A stretch of 64,000 nucleotides of DNA from Aphanomyces cochlioides (Eukaryota > Oomycota > Saprolegniomycetes > Saprolegniales > Verrucalvaceae): the NCBI GenBank assembly GCA_019828595.1, contig JAHQRK010000016.1:62001-126000 (forward strand), written 5' to 3'. The notes under the pieces are model-generated. The model had not been told where the DNA came from, did not search any database, and saw nothing but the letters and a program-made list of their open reading frames with translations. Each line of letters starts with the position of its first letter. Position 1 is the stretch's first letter. This document shows positions 20,101-30,524 of the stretch, piece after piece. Position numbers and translations under genes: made by a program.

Positions 20101-20714
20101 GTTCAACTACATGTAATCAATGGGTCGTTGATGAATCAATGCCATGGACCGCTTATTCCATTCATAATTCGCGAGATACACACTTTAGCTCAGTTTTACC
20201 GACACTTGTCAGTCAAGAGAGCCCGGCTCTCGAGTTCACAAAATCGAGCCGACTTGCTACAGGACTATTTGAATCCTCAAAAAGCACAGTTGAAGTTCGC
20301 TTTCAGTCTCAACAAGGTGGTAGAGGACGATTTTCCGCCGCTTATTACATACCAAGGGTATACTACGTCGCCCCTACAAGCTACCGCCCTATTGATAACT
20401 AACTCTACGGGAGACGGGTCAAGAGATTTACCATATACCTTGGGATTTGACTATTTGATTTCAAATGTCCTCGCGCCTGGGGACATGCTGAGGCTCTATC
20501 CTGGTCGATATGAAGGAACGGGCTACTGTGATTTAACAATTTCAAACCATATTGTATTTGAAAGTGTTAGTGGATATCAATGGACAACTGTGGATTGTCT
20601 TGGAAGTAGTCGAGGCTGGAAGCTCGTACATAAAACTGGCCTTTCTATTGTTCGGGAATATCTTTCATCCAGCGCACGGTACAACGATAGTGCAACTTCG
20701 CTGAAATTTTCTAG
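17131..20714 (+). other. Middle module of the giant gene: EGF, CUB, LamG, CUB
   Basis: A frame open for about 950 codons contains an EGF (CPDPCFGQCQWGICLCNPGF), a CUB (NCSWHLRKTKSLVILDFKFL), a long laminin-G-like region (FTIAVEATVVMTDSVQYVLS, NRFLIGGQVANDVATNLWVG) and another CUB (CNWEFHAPANQTILFHFDLF). A 40-nt intron at 20317-20356 then leads to LLITNSTGDGSRDLPYTLGF, the entry to the beta-helix region. Confidence 0.6.
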
Positions 20715-23149
20715 GTGGTGACATCACCCTTAACTGGTGCTGCATTATTCATTCAAGCGAATACCCTTGTAGAGTCTTGTTTGTTTACAAACAATCAGCA
20801 TGATGCTCAGGGCACAGTTGCGATCGTAGCACCGAGCGTGTCGCGCATTCGAAATTGCACGTTTTTAAGCAATTCTGGCCAGGGCAGTCTTGTTATTCTC
20901 TCTGCTTCAGCCATTGTGGATTCTTGTTCATTTCTCAACAATACCATGTCGGTTGGGGGATCATTGCACGTGTCAAGATATATTGAAGGAAGTTTGGCGT
21001 TAAGCAATCCATCCACGGTGAGGGTCCTCAGCTCGATTTTCAGCGGCAATCTGAACAAGCCTGCCTTAGCTGTCGCCTCCTCGAGCATCGCTCGCCTTGA
21101 AAACTGCTCGTTTACCAGAAATTACGCTGGCGCAATTCAGATTGACAATTCTACACTTGACTTGAACCTTTCCTTCATTCAGTCGAACTCGGGAGGTGTA
21201 TCAGTCACTGGCAGTGCAATCGTTTCCTGCAAGGACACAACGTTTTCTAATAACATGGGAACTAAAGGCAGTGGGGTTTCTATCTCAACTTCAACTTGGT
21301 TTGGAAACGGAAATGTTTTCAATATGAATAGTGCCAGCCAATCTGGTGGTGCAATCTATGGATCTCAATCAACGTTAGTGGAATATGGATCAGTCTTCAC
21401 AGGTAATACGACAGCGACAAGCACAGGTGACACAAGCTACCGTGGAGGAGCTGTCTTCTTAACTGATTGTCTTGGCGTATTATTTACGAACAATACATTT
21501 CTCATGAATACAGTTGGCACATCTGGTGCAGCAGGTAAGTCACATTCAGTTGTCCAACCAATCTAATACTGATTTAGTTGCTTTTAATAACGTGAGTGGT
21601 AAACTACTGACAAATCATTTTTCTTCAAACAATTGCACATTGTCTGGTGGTGCCATTAGTTTGTCATCATGTGATTCAATTATCTTTGAGTCAAACAACT
21701 TTACGTATAATATTGCTTCGAATGGAGGTGCTGTGGATATAACATCTTCATCTTTAGTCAATTTTTTCAAGGACACTTTTGAGAACAACATAGCAAATCA
21801 GTTTGGTGGCGCCATTCGTTCATATTCAGCCAATAATGTGACAATTCATGCTGGGAGATTTCACAATTCCTCGTCTAATTTTGGTGGAGCTATCTATTTG
21901 GACATGTCACAGAGTGTCAACATCGCTCACAGCAGATTTCAATTCTGCCTCAGTTACTCCGATGGTGGTAGTATGTATGTTTCCCTATCAGAGGCATCAC
22001 TCTTGAACGTGAAATTCAATTCGGTATAACCGTTTACACATTTGTTTTATTCACTCTGATTTAGAGCGTGGCCTTGAGCAATGGGAGTGCGATTGCGGTG
22101 AAGTGTGCGACAACAGTTTTGAACCTATTCAATATTTCGATTTTGAATAGCGGAGCTCAGAAAGGTGGTGGTATTTTCATGATTGACTACGTCACACCAA
22201 AGGGCAGCATGCAGAATTTATCAGTTATTAATACAACAACATCTCTAATGGGTGGTGCTGTTTATGGTGTTCTCTCCCAGGTAGATTTCAACGGTCTTGA
22301 GGCGTCCAATGTGTCTTCAAAAAACGGTGGAACTATTGCTCTTGATTCGAGCTCTGGAAAAATCACCAACGCAAATATAAGCAAGTCATCAGCCTTCATC
22401 AATGGCGGAGCATTGTACCTAATAGTCACAACTCTCAAGTGCTCTTCATTTCGACTTGCTCAAAACTATGCAACTAATTATGGAGGAGGTATATACGCAT
22501 TTGCAAGCACAGTGGATATTGTCACCTTAGTAATTTCTTCCTCACAGGCTTCAGTTGGTGGTGGTCTGTACGTCTCAGTTCATCAACCATCAGGAGCAAT
22601 TACGCTTTTAATGGTGGCGGTATTTCATCGGACCTGAGTGATATTTACATTGATTCCAGTCTGTTTGATAGTAATTATGCTGCGAGCATGGGCGCGGCTG
22701 GCTATATATCGTACAATTATTTGCAACTCACTCAATCAACATTCCTTAATGGGCTTGCTAAACAAGGTGGTGCCTTAACCCTGAATAATATTCAAATATT
22801 TGCCATCGATGGATGCAATTTTACTCAGAACACCGTCAGCCAAAATGATTTGAATAGTGCTACTCAGCAAGGTGGTGCAATAGTTGTGACCCAAATTAGC
22901 AAAAATTCAACAATTTCAAACAGCAACTTCTCCCAAAATGCTGCTGGTACAACTAATGGAGGGGCTATATATGCTACGATGTCTGGCATGGCACCAACAG
23001 TAGAAATCCTCTTTGAGAATACTTCTTTTACTTCAAACTTTGGTGGTATAGGTTGTGCAGTCTATTTTGATTCTTTTTTGACGCGCCTTCGAAATGTCGT
23101 GTTTAAATCCAATAATGCAATAACTGGAGGTGGAGGTGGTGTTTTCTAG
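20715..23149 (+). other. Parallel beta-helix region with chlamydial-PMP-like repeats
   Basis: More than fifteen short repeats of the type GGA-I/V/L followed by FxxN occur, for example GGAIYGSQST, GGAVFLTDCL, GGAISLSSCD, GGAVDITSSS, GGAIRSYSAN and GGAIYLDMSQ, each with NTFLMN- or FTSNFG-like partners. This is the polymorphic outer-membrane-protein repeat, which folds as a right-handed beta-helix. Introns of 43 and 41 nt (21535-21577 and 22024-22064) keep the repeat phase. The block ends at an in-frame TAG (23147-23149), after which the same frame goes on as TGVEPIGLLDQLYGNNNALY. Confidence 0.7.
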
Positions 23150-25641
23150 ACAGGGGTAGAGCCTATTGGGTTACTAGATCAACTCTACGGCAACAATAAT
23201 GCGTTATACGGACCAGATTTTGCCTCAATGCCTTATGCATTATTACCAACATATACGCCACCTCAAGGCTTGAGCGGCGAAGCCAGTGGACAAGTTTTTG
23301 TGGGCTCTTTTCTTGTTTATATTGTGGTAAGAAAATAATAAGCTAGTGTTTGCGTCTCAATTATGTTAGGATCAATACAATCAAACAGTTAAGACCGAAA
23401 ACAGCATTGTGGTGGCTCTTGTGACACCGACATCCGGAGCGACATTGGTTGGAACGCCGCTAGACAGAGCAATTGCTGGAGTATGCAACTTCAGTTCTGT
23501 CGGGGTCCAGCAAACACCAGGTAGGGAAAATAGTTGCTCATACCTCACACTTCATTCGATAGGGAAAAACGTCGCGATTATTGTGTCATCTCCACCCCTT
23601 ATAGCTTTAGACCAAGTGATCATTCCTGTTCGGACTTGCGTTGTAGGAGGAATTATCCCGATGGGTGTATCGCAATGTGTCGAATGTTTTTTTGGCAAAT
23701 TTAGTTGGAACACCAGTGACACCGTCTGTCATGACTGTCCTGAAGGGGCCATTTGCAGGGGAGGTAAAGCCATGGATGCCTTATCTGGTTACTGGCGAAT
23801 TGAGAACACCACCGGTGTATGCACAGACTCCAGTAACCCATACGACAGCTGCAAATTCAATACCTGTCTTGGAACTAGCTGCAATGGCTACAGCCTTTCT
23901 AGTGATGGCGTGAACATTCTTTTGGGTGGTCCTAACAATACAATCATACTCACATTGAGTGAAGGAGACACAGCTGCATACAATCCCAGTGACATTTTGA
24001 GTGTTGCGGGTGAGACAGTCGAAGTCGTCTCGTTTTCGAATGGTCAAGTATTTGTCAAAACCTCGGCGGATTTACCAACAGAAGGAAATGTCGCTATTTA
24101 TCGACCTGGACCAGAGACATGCTCAGTTGGATACAAGGGAAATTTGTGTTTGCAATGCGCCAAAGGGTAATTTCCTAAAAACTCCACAAATCTCTTAAGG
24201 TGTGATAGGTACACGAGAAGTGGAAAGAGCAATTGTGTAGCTTGTCCTTCAAACTACACGTTAACCGTGTTAGCCCTCGTTGGTGGAATCTTTGGTGCGA
24301 TTGTGATCGTCGTCATATTGATTCGGATGGCAATTAACAAAGCCAGAAAAAGAAAAAGCATCACGTCCACCTTATCCGAGATATTCACTTCCTTTCTCCA
24401 GCTGATTATTCTTGCAGATTCGTTCAATGTCAATTGGCCGTCCGAAGTAACTGCCATGTTTGAAGCACAGGGTGTGATTGCCAAACCTGGGGACAAAATG
24501 ATATCAATATCGTGCCTCTTAGGATACTACAAAGACAATGTGTCCTCGATGAGCGATTTCTACTCGATGCTTATCCTGTATCTCTGTTTACCCGTCGCCG
24601 CAGTCGTTTTCCCTTGCATATATTGGTTGATTTATTTCATGTTTATTCGTCGTCGCCATCAGCATAAAGATTGGACATCAATTTGTAAAGATCATGCCTT
24701 AGTTGGTGAGAAAGAACTCGATGGTCTTTTCAAGAGTTTGGGCGAAAAGCCAAGTGAGATGGTACTCTTGGCCATCAAGACAGAATTGAAAGACTCGTCG
24801 TTGCCTGTGGAAAAAGTGAAAACGGCATTTTTAAACGCTATCAAATCTGAAGCCCATTGCAAGCTCATTCTTAGCATTATCGTCATTCTCTTTCTAATCC
24901 ATCCAAGCTTGACTGAGAAGTTATTTGAGATGTTTGGTGCACTCAACTGGGTTCAGACGCGCATGGCAATGCTCTATACTTTCTCAACCCTGATTTAGAT
25001 GTTCAATGTTATACAGACTCACACTATCGATGGATGTACTACGTCGGTGTACCTGGTCTTCTTGGGTTTACTTTTGGAGTACCAGTGCTGGCGTTATTTA
25101 TTTTATTCTCACGGCGTCATCGACTAGAATTGATGATGACAAAGTTGGTTGTCGTTCATTTCAGTCTTCTTGAAACCATCAGGAACAGGGCCTCAGGCCC
25201 TCGCAGCAACTGTTCTTGTTTTCGTAGCGTACCATCTTCAAATGGATCGCAACCCATACGAAGATGAACGAGTGAACAGATTGGAGGAATTTTCGCTTCT
25301 TACCTCTCTCTTGACGCTGTTTTGCGCCCTCTTCTTGTACCAAGTGGAAGTAGTCGGAACTTGGCGCGCGTCTTTGGCGTAAGAGTTGTTTGTTTACCGT
25401 CATATGAACTCTGATATTGTAGGTACTGGTTATCATTGGGAATTGTCTCTTCGTTGTGGACTTTACGCGCTGGATGTTTACCGAATTAAAAGACAAAGCA
25501 AAGCGAACAATCAAATCGATTGATGCACCAGTTCGTGTCAAGAAAGCTTTGAAAAAAGTACAGCCGATGTTTAAGCGACACAAACAGGTGGCGGGTCCAA
25601 ATCGTCAAAAAGTATTTATTGAACTCAAATCACATCAATAA
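23150..25641 (+). other. C-terminal Cys-rich and multi-TM module of the giant gene
   Basis: Cys-rich part: CVECFFGKFSWNTSDTVCHD, CPEGAICRGGKAM, SGYWRIENTTGVC, CSVGYKGNLCLQC. It is followed by a strong TM helix (TVLALVGGIFGAIVIVVILI), then DFYSMLILYLCLPVAAVVFP, LILSIIVILFLIHPSL, YYVGVPGLLGFTFGVPVLAL and SLLTSLLTLFCALFLYQVEV, and a basic cytoplasmic tail ending IELKSHQ. A frame slip near 24937 hides CTQLGSDAHGNALYFLNPDL, which belongs between TM segments. Confidence 0.65.
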
Positions 25642-25875
25642 CCCAGTTAATATTGAGCATTTGATGAAAAATTGCTATATGTCTTCTGTTGTGTTCTTGA
25701 ATCCAATGCCGTTAAGTAGGGTGGCTTCTTGAATGACGAAATCATCATCTTCAAACCTTGTCCGATCTCGTGGCTTACTTGACACTAAGATAGTGTCAGC
25801 AAAATGCTTCGTTCAACAGGACCTCAGGTCCATTCACAAACGATTTCCGCAAGAAGGTTGACTCCTTTACAGCTT
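25642..25875. other. Intergenic, no gene seen
   Basis: A short spacer between the giant gene and the inverted LRR relic; no open frame of note. Confidence 0.5.
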
Positions 25876-26402
25876 AGCAGTTATCACTGAGCGAAATTTC
25901 TTGTAATTGAGGCAATAAGTTGAATCTTGACCAAGATATCGTGCACTTTCATCGGTAATGGTAATGTAATACAAATTCAAACCAGTCAGTATCGTGAGTG
26001 CTTAATTTATGCCAAAATCGACCTCATCGTCGACATCAGCGGAGGCCAGACCCAATTTCTCCACTTAAGATTGAGCCATAGTAGCATTACTTCAATATCT
26101 TAAACGTCCTTACCGTTCAGATGAAATTCTATAATTTTGTGACGGAGATATATCTGACGAAAATCTCAAAAAGAAAATCGCAAAGTCGCAGCCTCCGAAT
26201 GACAATTCGGAAAAACTTGATCAAGCCAAACAAACATGATCAACTCTATTACTAGGTCGCTAAAATATCAATGATATCTAGAGGAAGACGAAAATACATG
26301 CTGTCGAGGCATGGATTGGATTGCATTCTAAACCTTCCAGGCATTCATAGCATCGAATGTCGGTAGATATCAAGCAATACACTCCACCACTTGGGTATTC
26401 AT
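25876..26402 (-). pseudogene. LRR-family type B relic, inverted copy of 11383-11890
   Basis: On the minus strand from about 26402 it runs parallel to the plus-strand relic at 11383: GTATTGC, CATTCGATGCTA, GAATGCC, GAGTTGATCATGT, GGCTTGATC and GGCTGCGACTTTG recur in order with the same missing LRR middle. It has many stops. The spacer towards the next LRR gene is also matched (GGGATTTAT, TTTGTCGA, ATGACCCATGT), so a block of about 2 kb was copied in inverted orientation. Confidence 0.65.
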
Positions 26403-26510
26403 GTTTAATTTATACATGGGTCATGTTGGACGATATAAGCGTAGCTCGACAAACATAAATCCCTCCGGAAAAAAAAACCAGTTAATGTAAAACATAAATA
26501 ATATGAATTC

Positions 26511-27839
26511 TTACAGCTCAATTGTATGACCTTGAGATGCAGCCGATTCAATTATGGCGTTCCCACGCTCAATCTTCTCAGTATTGTCCATTGAAAAATA
26601 GTTTCTACAAACATGCAGAGTCGTCGGTGTACGGCCATTCAACTTGTTCACGAGATGCTCGATTCCTTCTAGAGAAAGACAATTTTCTATCAGGGAGATT
26701 TCACGAAGATGCGATGATTTTTCGAGAGCTTCGGCGAGATATTGAGCACCCTCGTCGTTGATATAGTTGTAATCCAAGTTCAAACTAGTCAACTTTGTGG
26801 ATGGCAAAATTTCTGCTATAATTTCAACAGCAGCAGCATCGATACAGCTGTATGCCACATTTAGTTCCTCAAGTTGAGATTGAGTCACAGCAGGCATGAC
26901 CGCTTTAATGCCTGCTACACGAATGTCGTTGTCGTAAAGATCCAACTTCTTTAGCATGGTCGACCTCAGATACTTAGCAATAATTTCAAGATGAGGTAAG
27001 GAAAGTTCGCAACCCACAAACGACATCTCAGAAACATTCGATTGACCCAAACTTGACATGATCAATTCCATGGCCTCCGTGCTAAAAACATTCAGATTCA
27101 AATTCAAAGACTCAACATTCGAGTTTCGCAAACCACTTGCCAATCCTCGGGCCTTTTCAACGTTGATTTCGCACTCGCCTACATCGAGGCGCCTCCACTG
27201 AATGGGTTGACTGATGAAGTCAACAGCAAACTTGGGGAATTCCGTAGAGAAGCAGGAAAATCTCTTGCAAGACCACAAGGCGTTGTAGAATTTGTTGACA
27301 ACTTCTTTGTCGGCATTCACGTCGCAAAGTGTAATATCAAATTCGATCACAGGTTGATTCGAAAGCCATTGAGTGAGTTGATTCAGCTTGTGGTTGTCAA
27401 GATTGGTTCTGCGATCGTTTTGGCCTCTCATATCGACTACTAGTATAGATAAGCGTGTTAATGTTGATTGTGCAATAAAGTCGAAGAAATCATCGCTCAA
27501 ACCATAGAAGCCGTACTCAGCAACGAATCGTTGTAAATGATGCATTCTTGGAAGCACCTCGACCCAAGGTCCAATATTCAATCCACACATTTCGATTTCA
27601 TCAACAGGAATCGTAACAATTTTATCGATCCACGAAGTCGATAATTCGTCCGAACCATGTTTTTTACTGCATTCGATAATCAGCACATTGTGCGGTAATA
27701 AAATCTGTCTGAGGGCTTCTGGATCGATGAGACAATGAGTGTGAACTCTCTTGACATAATAGACAGCTCTGGACGCGAATGACTCAATCCACTCTACTTG
27801 GCGTATATGCAGCTCAGGCCATTCATCTGCCTCGTCCAT
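26511..27839 (-). CDS. LRR-family protein, type B, long open frame (442 aa), 5' end eroded
   Basis: ATG at 27837-27839 opens MDEADEWPELHIRQVEWIES and YYVKRVHTHCLIDPEALRQI, then about ten LRRs (LTSLNLDYNYINDEGAQYLA, HLREISLIENCLSLEGIEHL), to SAASQGHTIEL. Upstream sequence still encodes the family's older start (ATG 27967-27969, MNSDLIEHIAQYLPTFDSDS, then AYLDAFEDNPCLDNLQVFR in another frame), but a slip and a TGA separate it. The protein therefore probably starts internally or is dead. It is the close inverted partner of 9811-11246 and is itself unbroken across the body. Confidence 0.75.
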   Translation of the reverse strand: MDEADEWPELHIRQVEWIESFASRAVYYVKRVHTHCLIDPEALRQILLPHNVLIIECSKKHGSDELSTSWIDKIVTIPVDEIEMCGLNIGPWVEVLPRMHHLQRFVAEYGFYGLSDDFFDFIAQSTLTRLSILVVDMRGQNDRRTNLDNHKLNQLTQWLSNQPVIEFDITLCDVNADKEVVNKFYNALWSCKRFSCFSTEFPKFAVDFISQPIQWRRLDVGECEINVEKARGLASGLRNSNVESLNLNLNVFSTEAMELIMSSLGQSNVSEMSFVGCELSLPHLEIIAKYLRSTMLKKLDLYDNDIRVAGIKAVMPAVTQSQLEELNVAYSCIDAAAVEIIAEILPSTKLTSLNLDYNYINDEGAQYLAEALEKSSHLREISLIENCLSLEGIEHLVNKLNGRTPTTLHVCRNYFSMDNTEKIERGNAIIESAASQGHTIEL

Positions 27840-27969
27840 ATCGCCAAGGAGTCAGCGAAATACTTGCAAGTTGTCAAGGCATGGGTTGTCTTCGAAGGCA
27901 TCCAAATATGCTGTCAGAGTCGAAAGTGGGTAAATATTGCGCAATGTGCTCGATCAAGTCGGAATTCAT

Positions 27970-29018
27970 TACTGTAGTGAGTGCATCATAGTGGCTCAGT
28001 GATCTGTGAAGTAGGCGTCGCACAGGCAGTCGGCGTTAGGTTTGCGCTTCAAACTGTCAAATGATCAAATTATCAATCGTGGAACTGCATCGTGTCGATC
28101 AATTTATGTACGATATTCAAAAACGAAGCGCTACTTCCACCGAGACATAAAAAATCCTACATCTAATTATCTTTGCGGCAATATGGACTGCTGTGGCACA
28201 ACATTTCTCTGGCTTAATTTGACTTCAGTACTTGGCTAGCAGAAGAATACTATTCGTACTTGAATGACAGTATTGGGTACAGTATGTCGCAGGATTGTTG
28301 GCTCGAAGCACATCATGGTAAAATGGTCGTTGCCACCAAAAGTCAACGATGGCGTTGGCTATTCGCAACTCATGGACTACGGTCACACTTGCAGAATGAA
28401 GTGAAGTGCACAATTACGCCAGATTTTCCAAAGCCTGAGTGTACGCTAAGAGACGCGATAAAACTGTCGTGTGTTTGATTATCACAATATTCAGCAACGA
28501 TTACTTCTACAATTTCCTTTTGAGATGCGGGAGGATACCTCCTTGACCTGGTCATACGCGCCTAAAGTAGGCGCAAAGGTCATTGGTCCAATTAACTGGG
28601 TCGTTGGATTAAATGGCTTTCGGAAAGCACTCCCGAAGGTCGTCTAATCCCATTGGTTCAGCCCACTCAACCAACGACCTTGGCACCTACTTTTCGCTGG
28701 CGCTGATTCTTTTTGCTCACATTTCATGAAAAAGATTTCGAATTGAATGTATGATCCAGCAGAAGTAATTTTGTGAAACTTGATTCTTTTACCTGGTTCA
28801 TATTGGTTGCAAAAAGTATTCAGCTTGGTCGTGAGAAGGTGTGTACTTTATTGATGTCACAGAATCAGTGAAGTTTGACAAAATGTCTCTCCTCTGTGTT
28901 TATTTGGAATTCCGAGCTGATTGATAATAGATTTCCTGGATGTGATTCAGTAACAAATCATTTTCTTGGTTTTTTTGGACGCATGCAACAATTACCTTTA
29001 GCGTCAAGTTTGATCACT
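27970..29018. other. Intergenic region holding a 146-bp foldback element
   Basis: No convincing gene. Apart from the hairpin at 28558-28703 I see only short chance ORFs. Confidence 0.5.
28558..28703. mobile_element. MITE-like foldback element
   Basis: The two ends are imperfect inverted repeats over their whole length: GCGCC-TAAAGTAGGCGCAAAGGTCATTGGT on the left matches, as reverse complement, ACCAACGACCTTGGCACCTACTTTTCGC-TGGCGC on the right. The inner parts (GGATTAAATGGC and GTCGTCTAATCC) also pair, leaving a loop of about 8 nt. The size and structure resemble a small non-autonomous DNA transposon. No clear target duplication is seen. Confidence 0.5.
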
Positions 29019-30524
29019 TTAAGATTTCTCAAGTCTATAAAATGACTGTAAATACAACCATCGGATGAAACTACTTGTTCGACCGTTCTGTTGATGAGAT
29101 ACGTCGTCGAACTGCAAATAACTTGAGGGTTTCCATATCGTCCGAAGCAATTCCACAATTGTTAAATCGAAGCATTTCATACGTACAGGTCGTCTTGAGT
29201 CTGTCGAAGATATGATCAAGTATTTCACACCACCAAAGCCAATCCTGTTGAAGCTGACGTCCAAAGTTTGAATTGTGTCATTATATTTAATTGCACAACC
29301 AAGGTCTTGGGCTCTTGCATTGGTCATGCCAACATGCTTCAATATCAGAGTCTCCAAGCTTGAGAGTCTTAAATACCGAATCCATTCTCGCCATGTAATC
29401 TGGTCGACATGGAAACCTGACAATTTCAACTCCCTAATTGATGTCATTTTCAAAACTTCAAGCAAACGAAGAATCCCTTCAGTTTGATCTGGAGATATGT
29501 TTGTCAAGCAAACTCGTTGAACACTTGAACCAATGAAGGTATTTACGAAACTTGATAAGTCGTGTGGATGAAACGCAAAACCATCGAATTTCAAAGATCG
29601 CGTCACAAATTTCAAGGAGGCAAAATCCATGTCATTTAGACAAGACTGTCTGCAAGAAACTTTTTTCAAGGAAGGGCTATTGAAAATGGCTTCATAAAAT
29701 GCCTCTCTTAGTGCAACGTTTTGAATGTCGACAAACCAATGCGAAAACTTCAAGACTTGAACAGTCTGCCTCTCAAACCAAAGAAGTAAATTGTTAGCTG
29801 AAGCGTCTGAAATTGGAAAAGGATGAAATCCACTCAACTGAAGTGATAATCCAGAAAGATTTGCACTGTTGGCAGCAAAAGCGAGTATTGAGTCGATCAA
29901 TGCAATACCCTCTGCCAGTGATGATCCAGTACAAATTGCTTTCAAATATTTCAAATGGGGTAATCGTGGCAATGCTTTCAAATATTTCAAATGGGGTAAT
30001 CTTGGCAATGCATCCACGAGCGTAGCATGAGTGTCTTCTATTTGATTTGATCGTAGGCGTACTTCTAAATGCGTAATGCGTAGATCTGTCCATCCAGACC
30101 ATAAAGATAGACCAATTGAACTCAAATGCCACTCAGCATCAGGATGAAATTGGTCAACGTTGATCTTGACAGAATGAGCGTCGTTGAAATGCACTTGCTT
30201 GTATAATTTGGCAATTGCATATATGCTGTTGAATGATTCACCACTTAAAGACTTATCTTCGTGAGAGATTTTCAAGGATGGCCATAGACTTGAATAAGGT
30301 TTGACCAAAGCCAGCTCCCAGAGATGCTCCAAAGGGCCTAGAAGGTTAAGAGGTCGAAGAGCTACAAGGAGGGAAAATAGTACTTTTGCATATGAAATGA
30401 AGGTAGCCACTTTAATGACGGCATCCACTGGCAAAGTTGGTGGATTCTCTCGTCTCACTTTGATTTTCTCCATGGAGCTGTTGATTCTTTGACAGGTTGT
30501 TGTTTCCTCCAAGCTGGAAATCAA
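29019..30524 (-). CDS. LRR-family protein, type A (501 aa), C-terminus probably frameshifted
   Basis: ATG at 30522-30524. The N-terminal family block is TLPVDAVIKVATFISYAKVL, LVALRPLNLLGPLEHLWELA, LVKPYSSLWPSLKI. The LRR body follows. It carries a perfect 12-residue in-frame duplication, ALPRLPHLKYLK twice, from a 36-bp tandem repeat (29938-29973 and 29974-30009). Near 29160 the frame turns to TIVELLRTIWK, whereas the +1 frame gives the family-like ending NCGIASDDMETLKLFAVRR; a one-base change has probably replaced the normal end. It is divergent from the dynein gene. Confidence 0.75.
   Translation of the reverse strand: MISSLEETTTCQRINSSMEKIKVRRENPPTLPVDAVIKVATFISYAKVLFSLLVALRPLNLLGPLEHLWELALVKPYSSLWPSLKISHEDKSLSGESFNSIYAIAKLYKQVHFNDAHSVKINVDQFHPDAEWHLSSIGLSLWSGWTDLRITHLEVRLRSNQIEDTHATLVDALPRLPHLKYLKALPRLPHLKYLKAICTGSSLAEGIALIDSILAFAANSANLSGLSLQLSGFHPFPISDASANNLLLWFERQTVQVLKFSHWFVDIQNVALREAFYEAIFNSPSLKKVSCRQSCLNDMDFASLKFVTRSLKFDGFAFHPHDLSSFVNTFIGSSVQRVCLTNISPDQTEGILRLLEVLKMTSIRELKLSGFHVDQITWREWIRYLRLSSLETLILKHVGMTNARAQDLGCAIKYNDTIQTLDVSFNRIGFGGVKYLIISSTDSRRPVRMKCFDLTIVELLRTIWKPSSYLQFDDVSHQQNGRTSSFIRWLYLQSFYRLEKS
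29938..30009. repeat. 36-bp tandem duplication within an LRR coding region
   Basis: Two 36-bp units beginning GCTTTCAAATATTTCAAATG differ at one base and keep the frame, duplicating ALPRLPHLKYLK. Confidence 0.9.

Larger units (their letters stand above)
13311..25641 (+). pseudogene. Giant mosaic membrane protein gene (CUB/EGF/LamG/beta-helix/Cys-rich/TM), with frame breaks
   Basis: A multi-exon gene from ATG 13311 (MRRTFVWLSIFACRAQS, a signal-peptide-like start) to TAA 25641. Introns that restore frame and domain continuity are 13916-13959, 14298-14341, 14471-14507, 16344-16489, 20317-20356, 21535-21577, 22024-22064, 23327-23369 and 24167-24208, mostly 37-44 nt. Module order is CUBs, EGF-like, laminin-G-like, EGF, CUB, LamG, CUB, PMP-like beta-helix, Cys-rich, then several TM helices and a basic tail. 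Such mosaics occur in oomycetes as surface proteins. About nine places cannot be bridged by an ordinary intron (near 13575, 13795, 14850, 15310, 15745, 17120, 20715, 22595, 24937), and a TAG at 23147-23149 sits where GVF-W-TGVEP is expected. I infer a recent pseudogene, or less likely clustered sequencing errors. Confidence 0.7.

Noticed and set aside
24937..24999. Reading the frame break as a 63-nt intron
   Set aside because: Splicing would restore frame, but the skipped bases translate to CTQLGSDAHGNALYFLNPDL, which belongs to the conserved membrane region; a one-base slip fits better.
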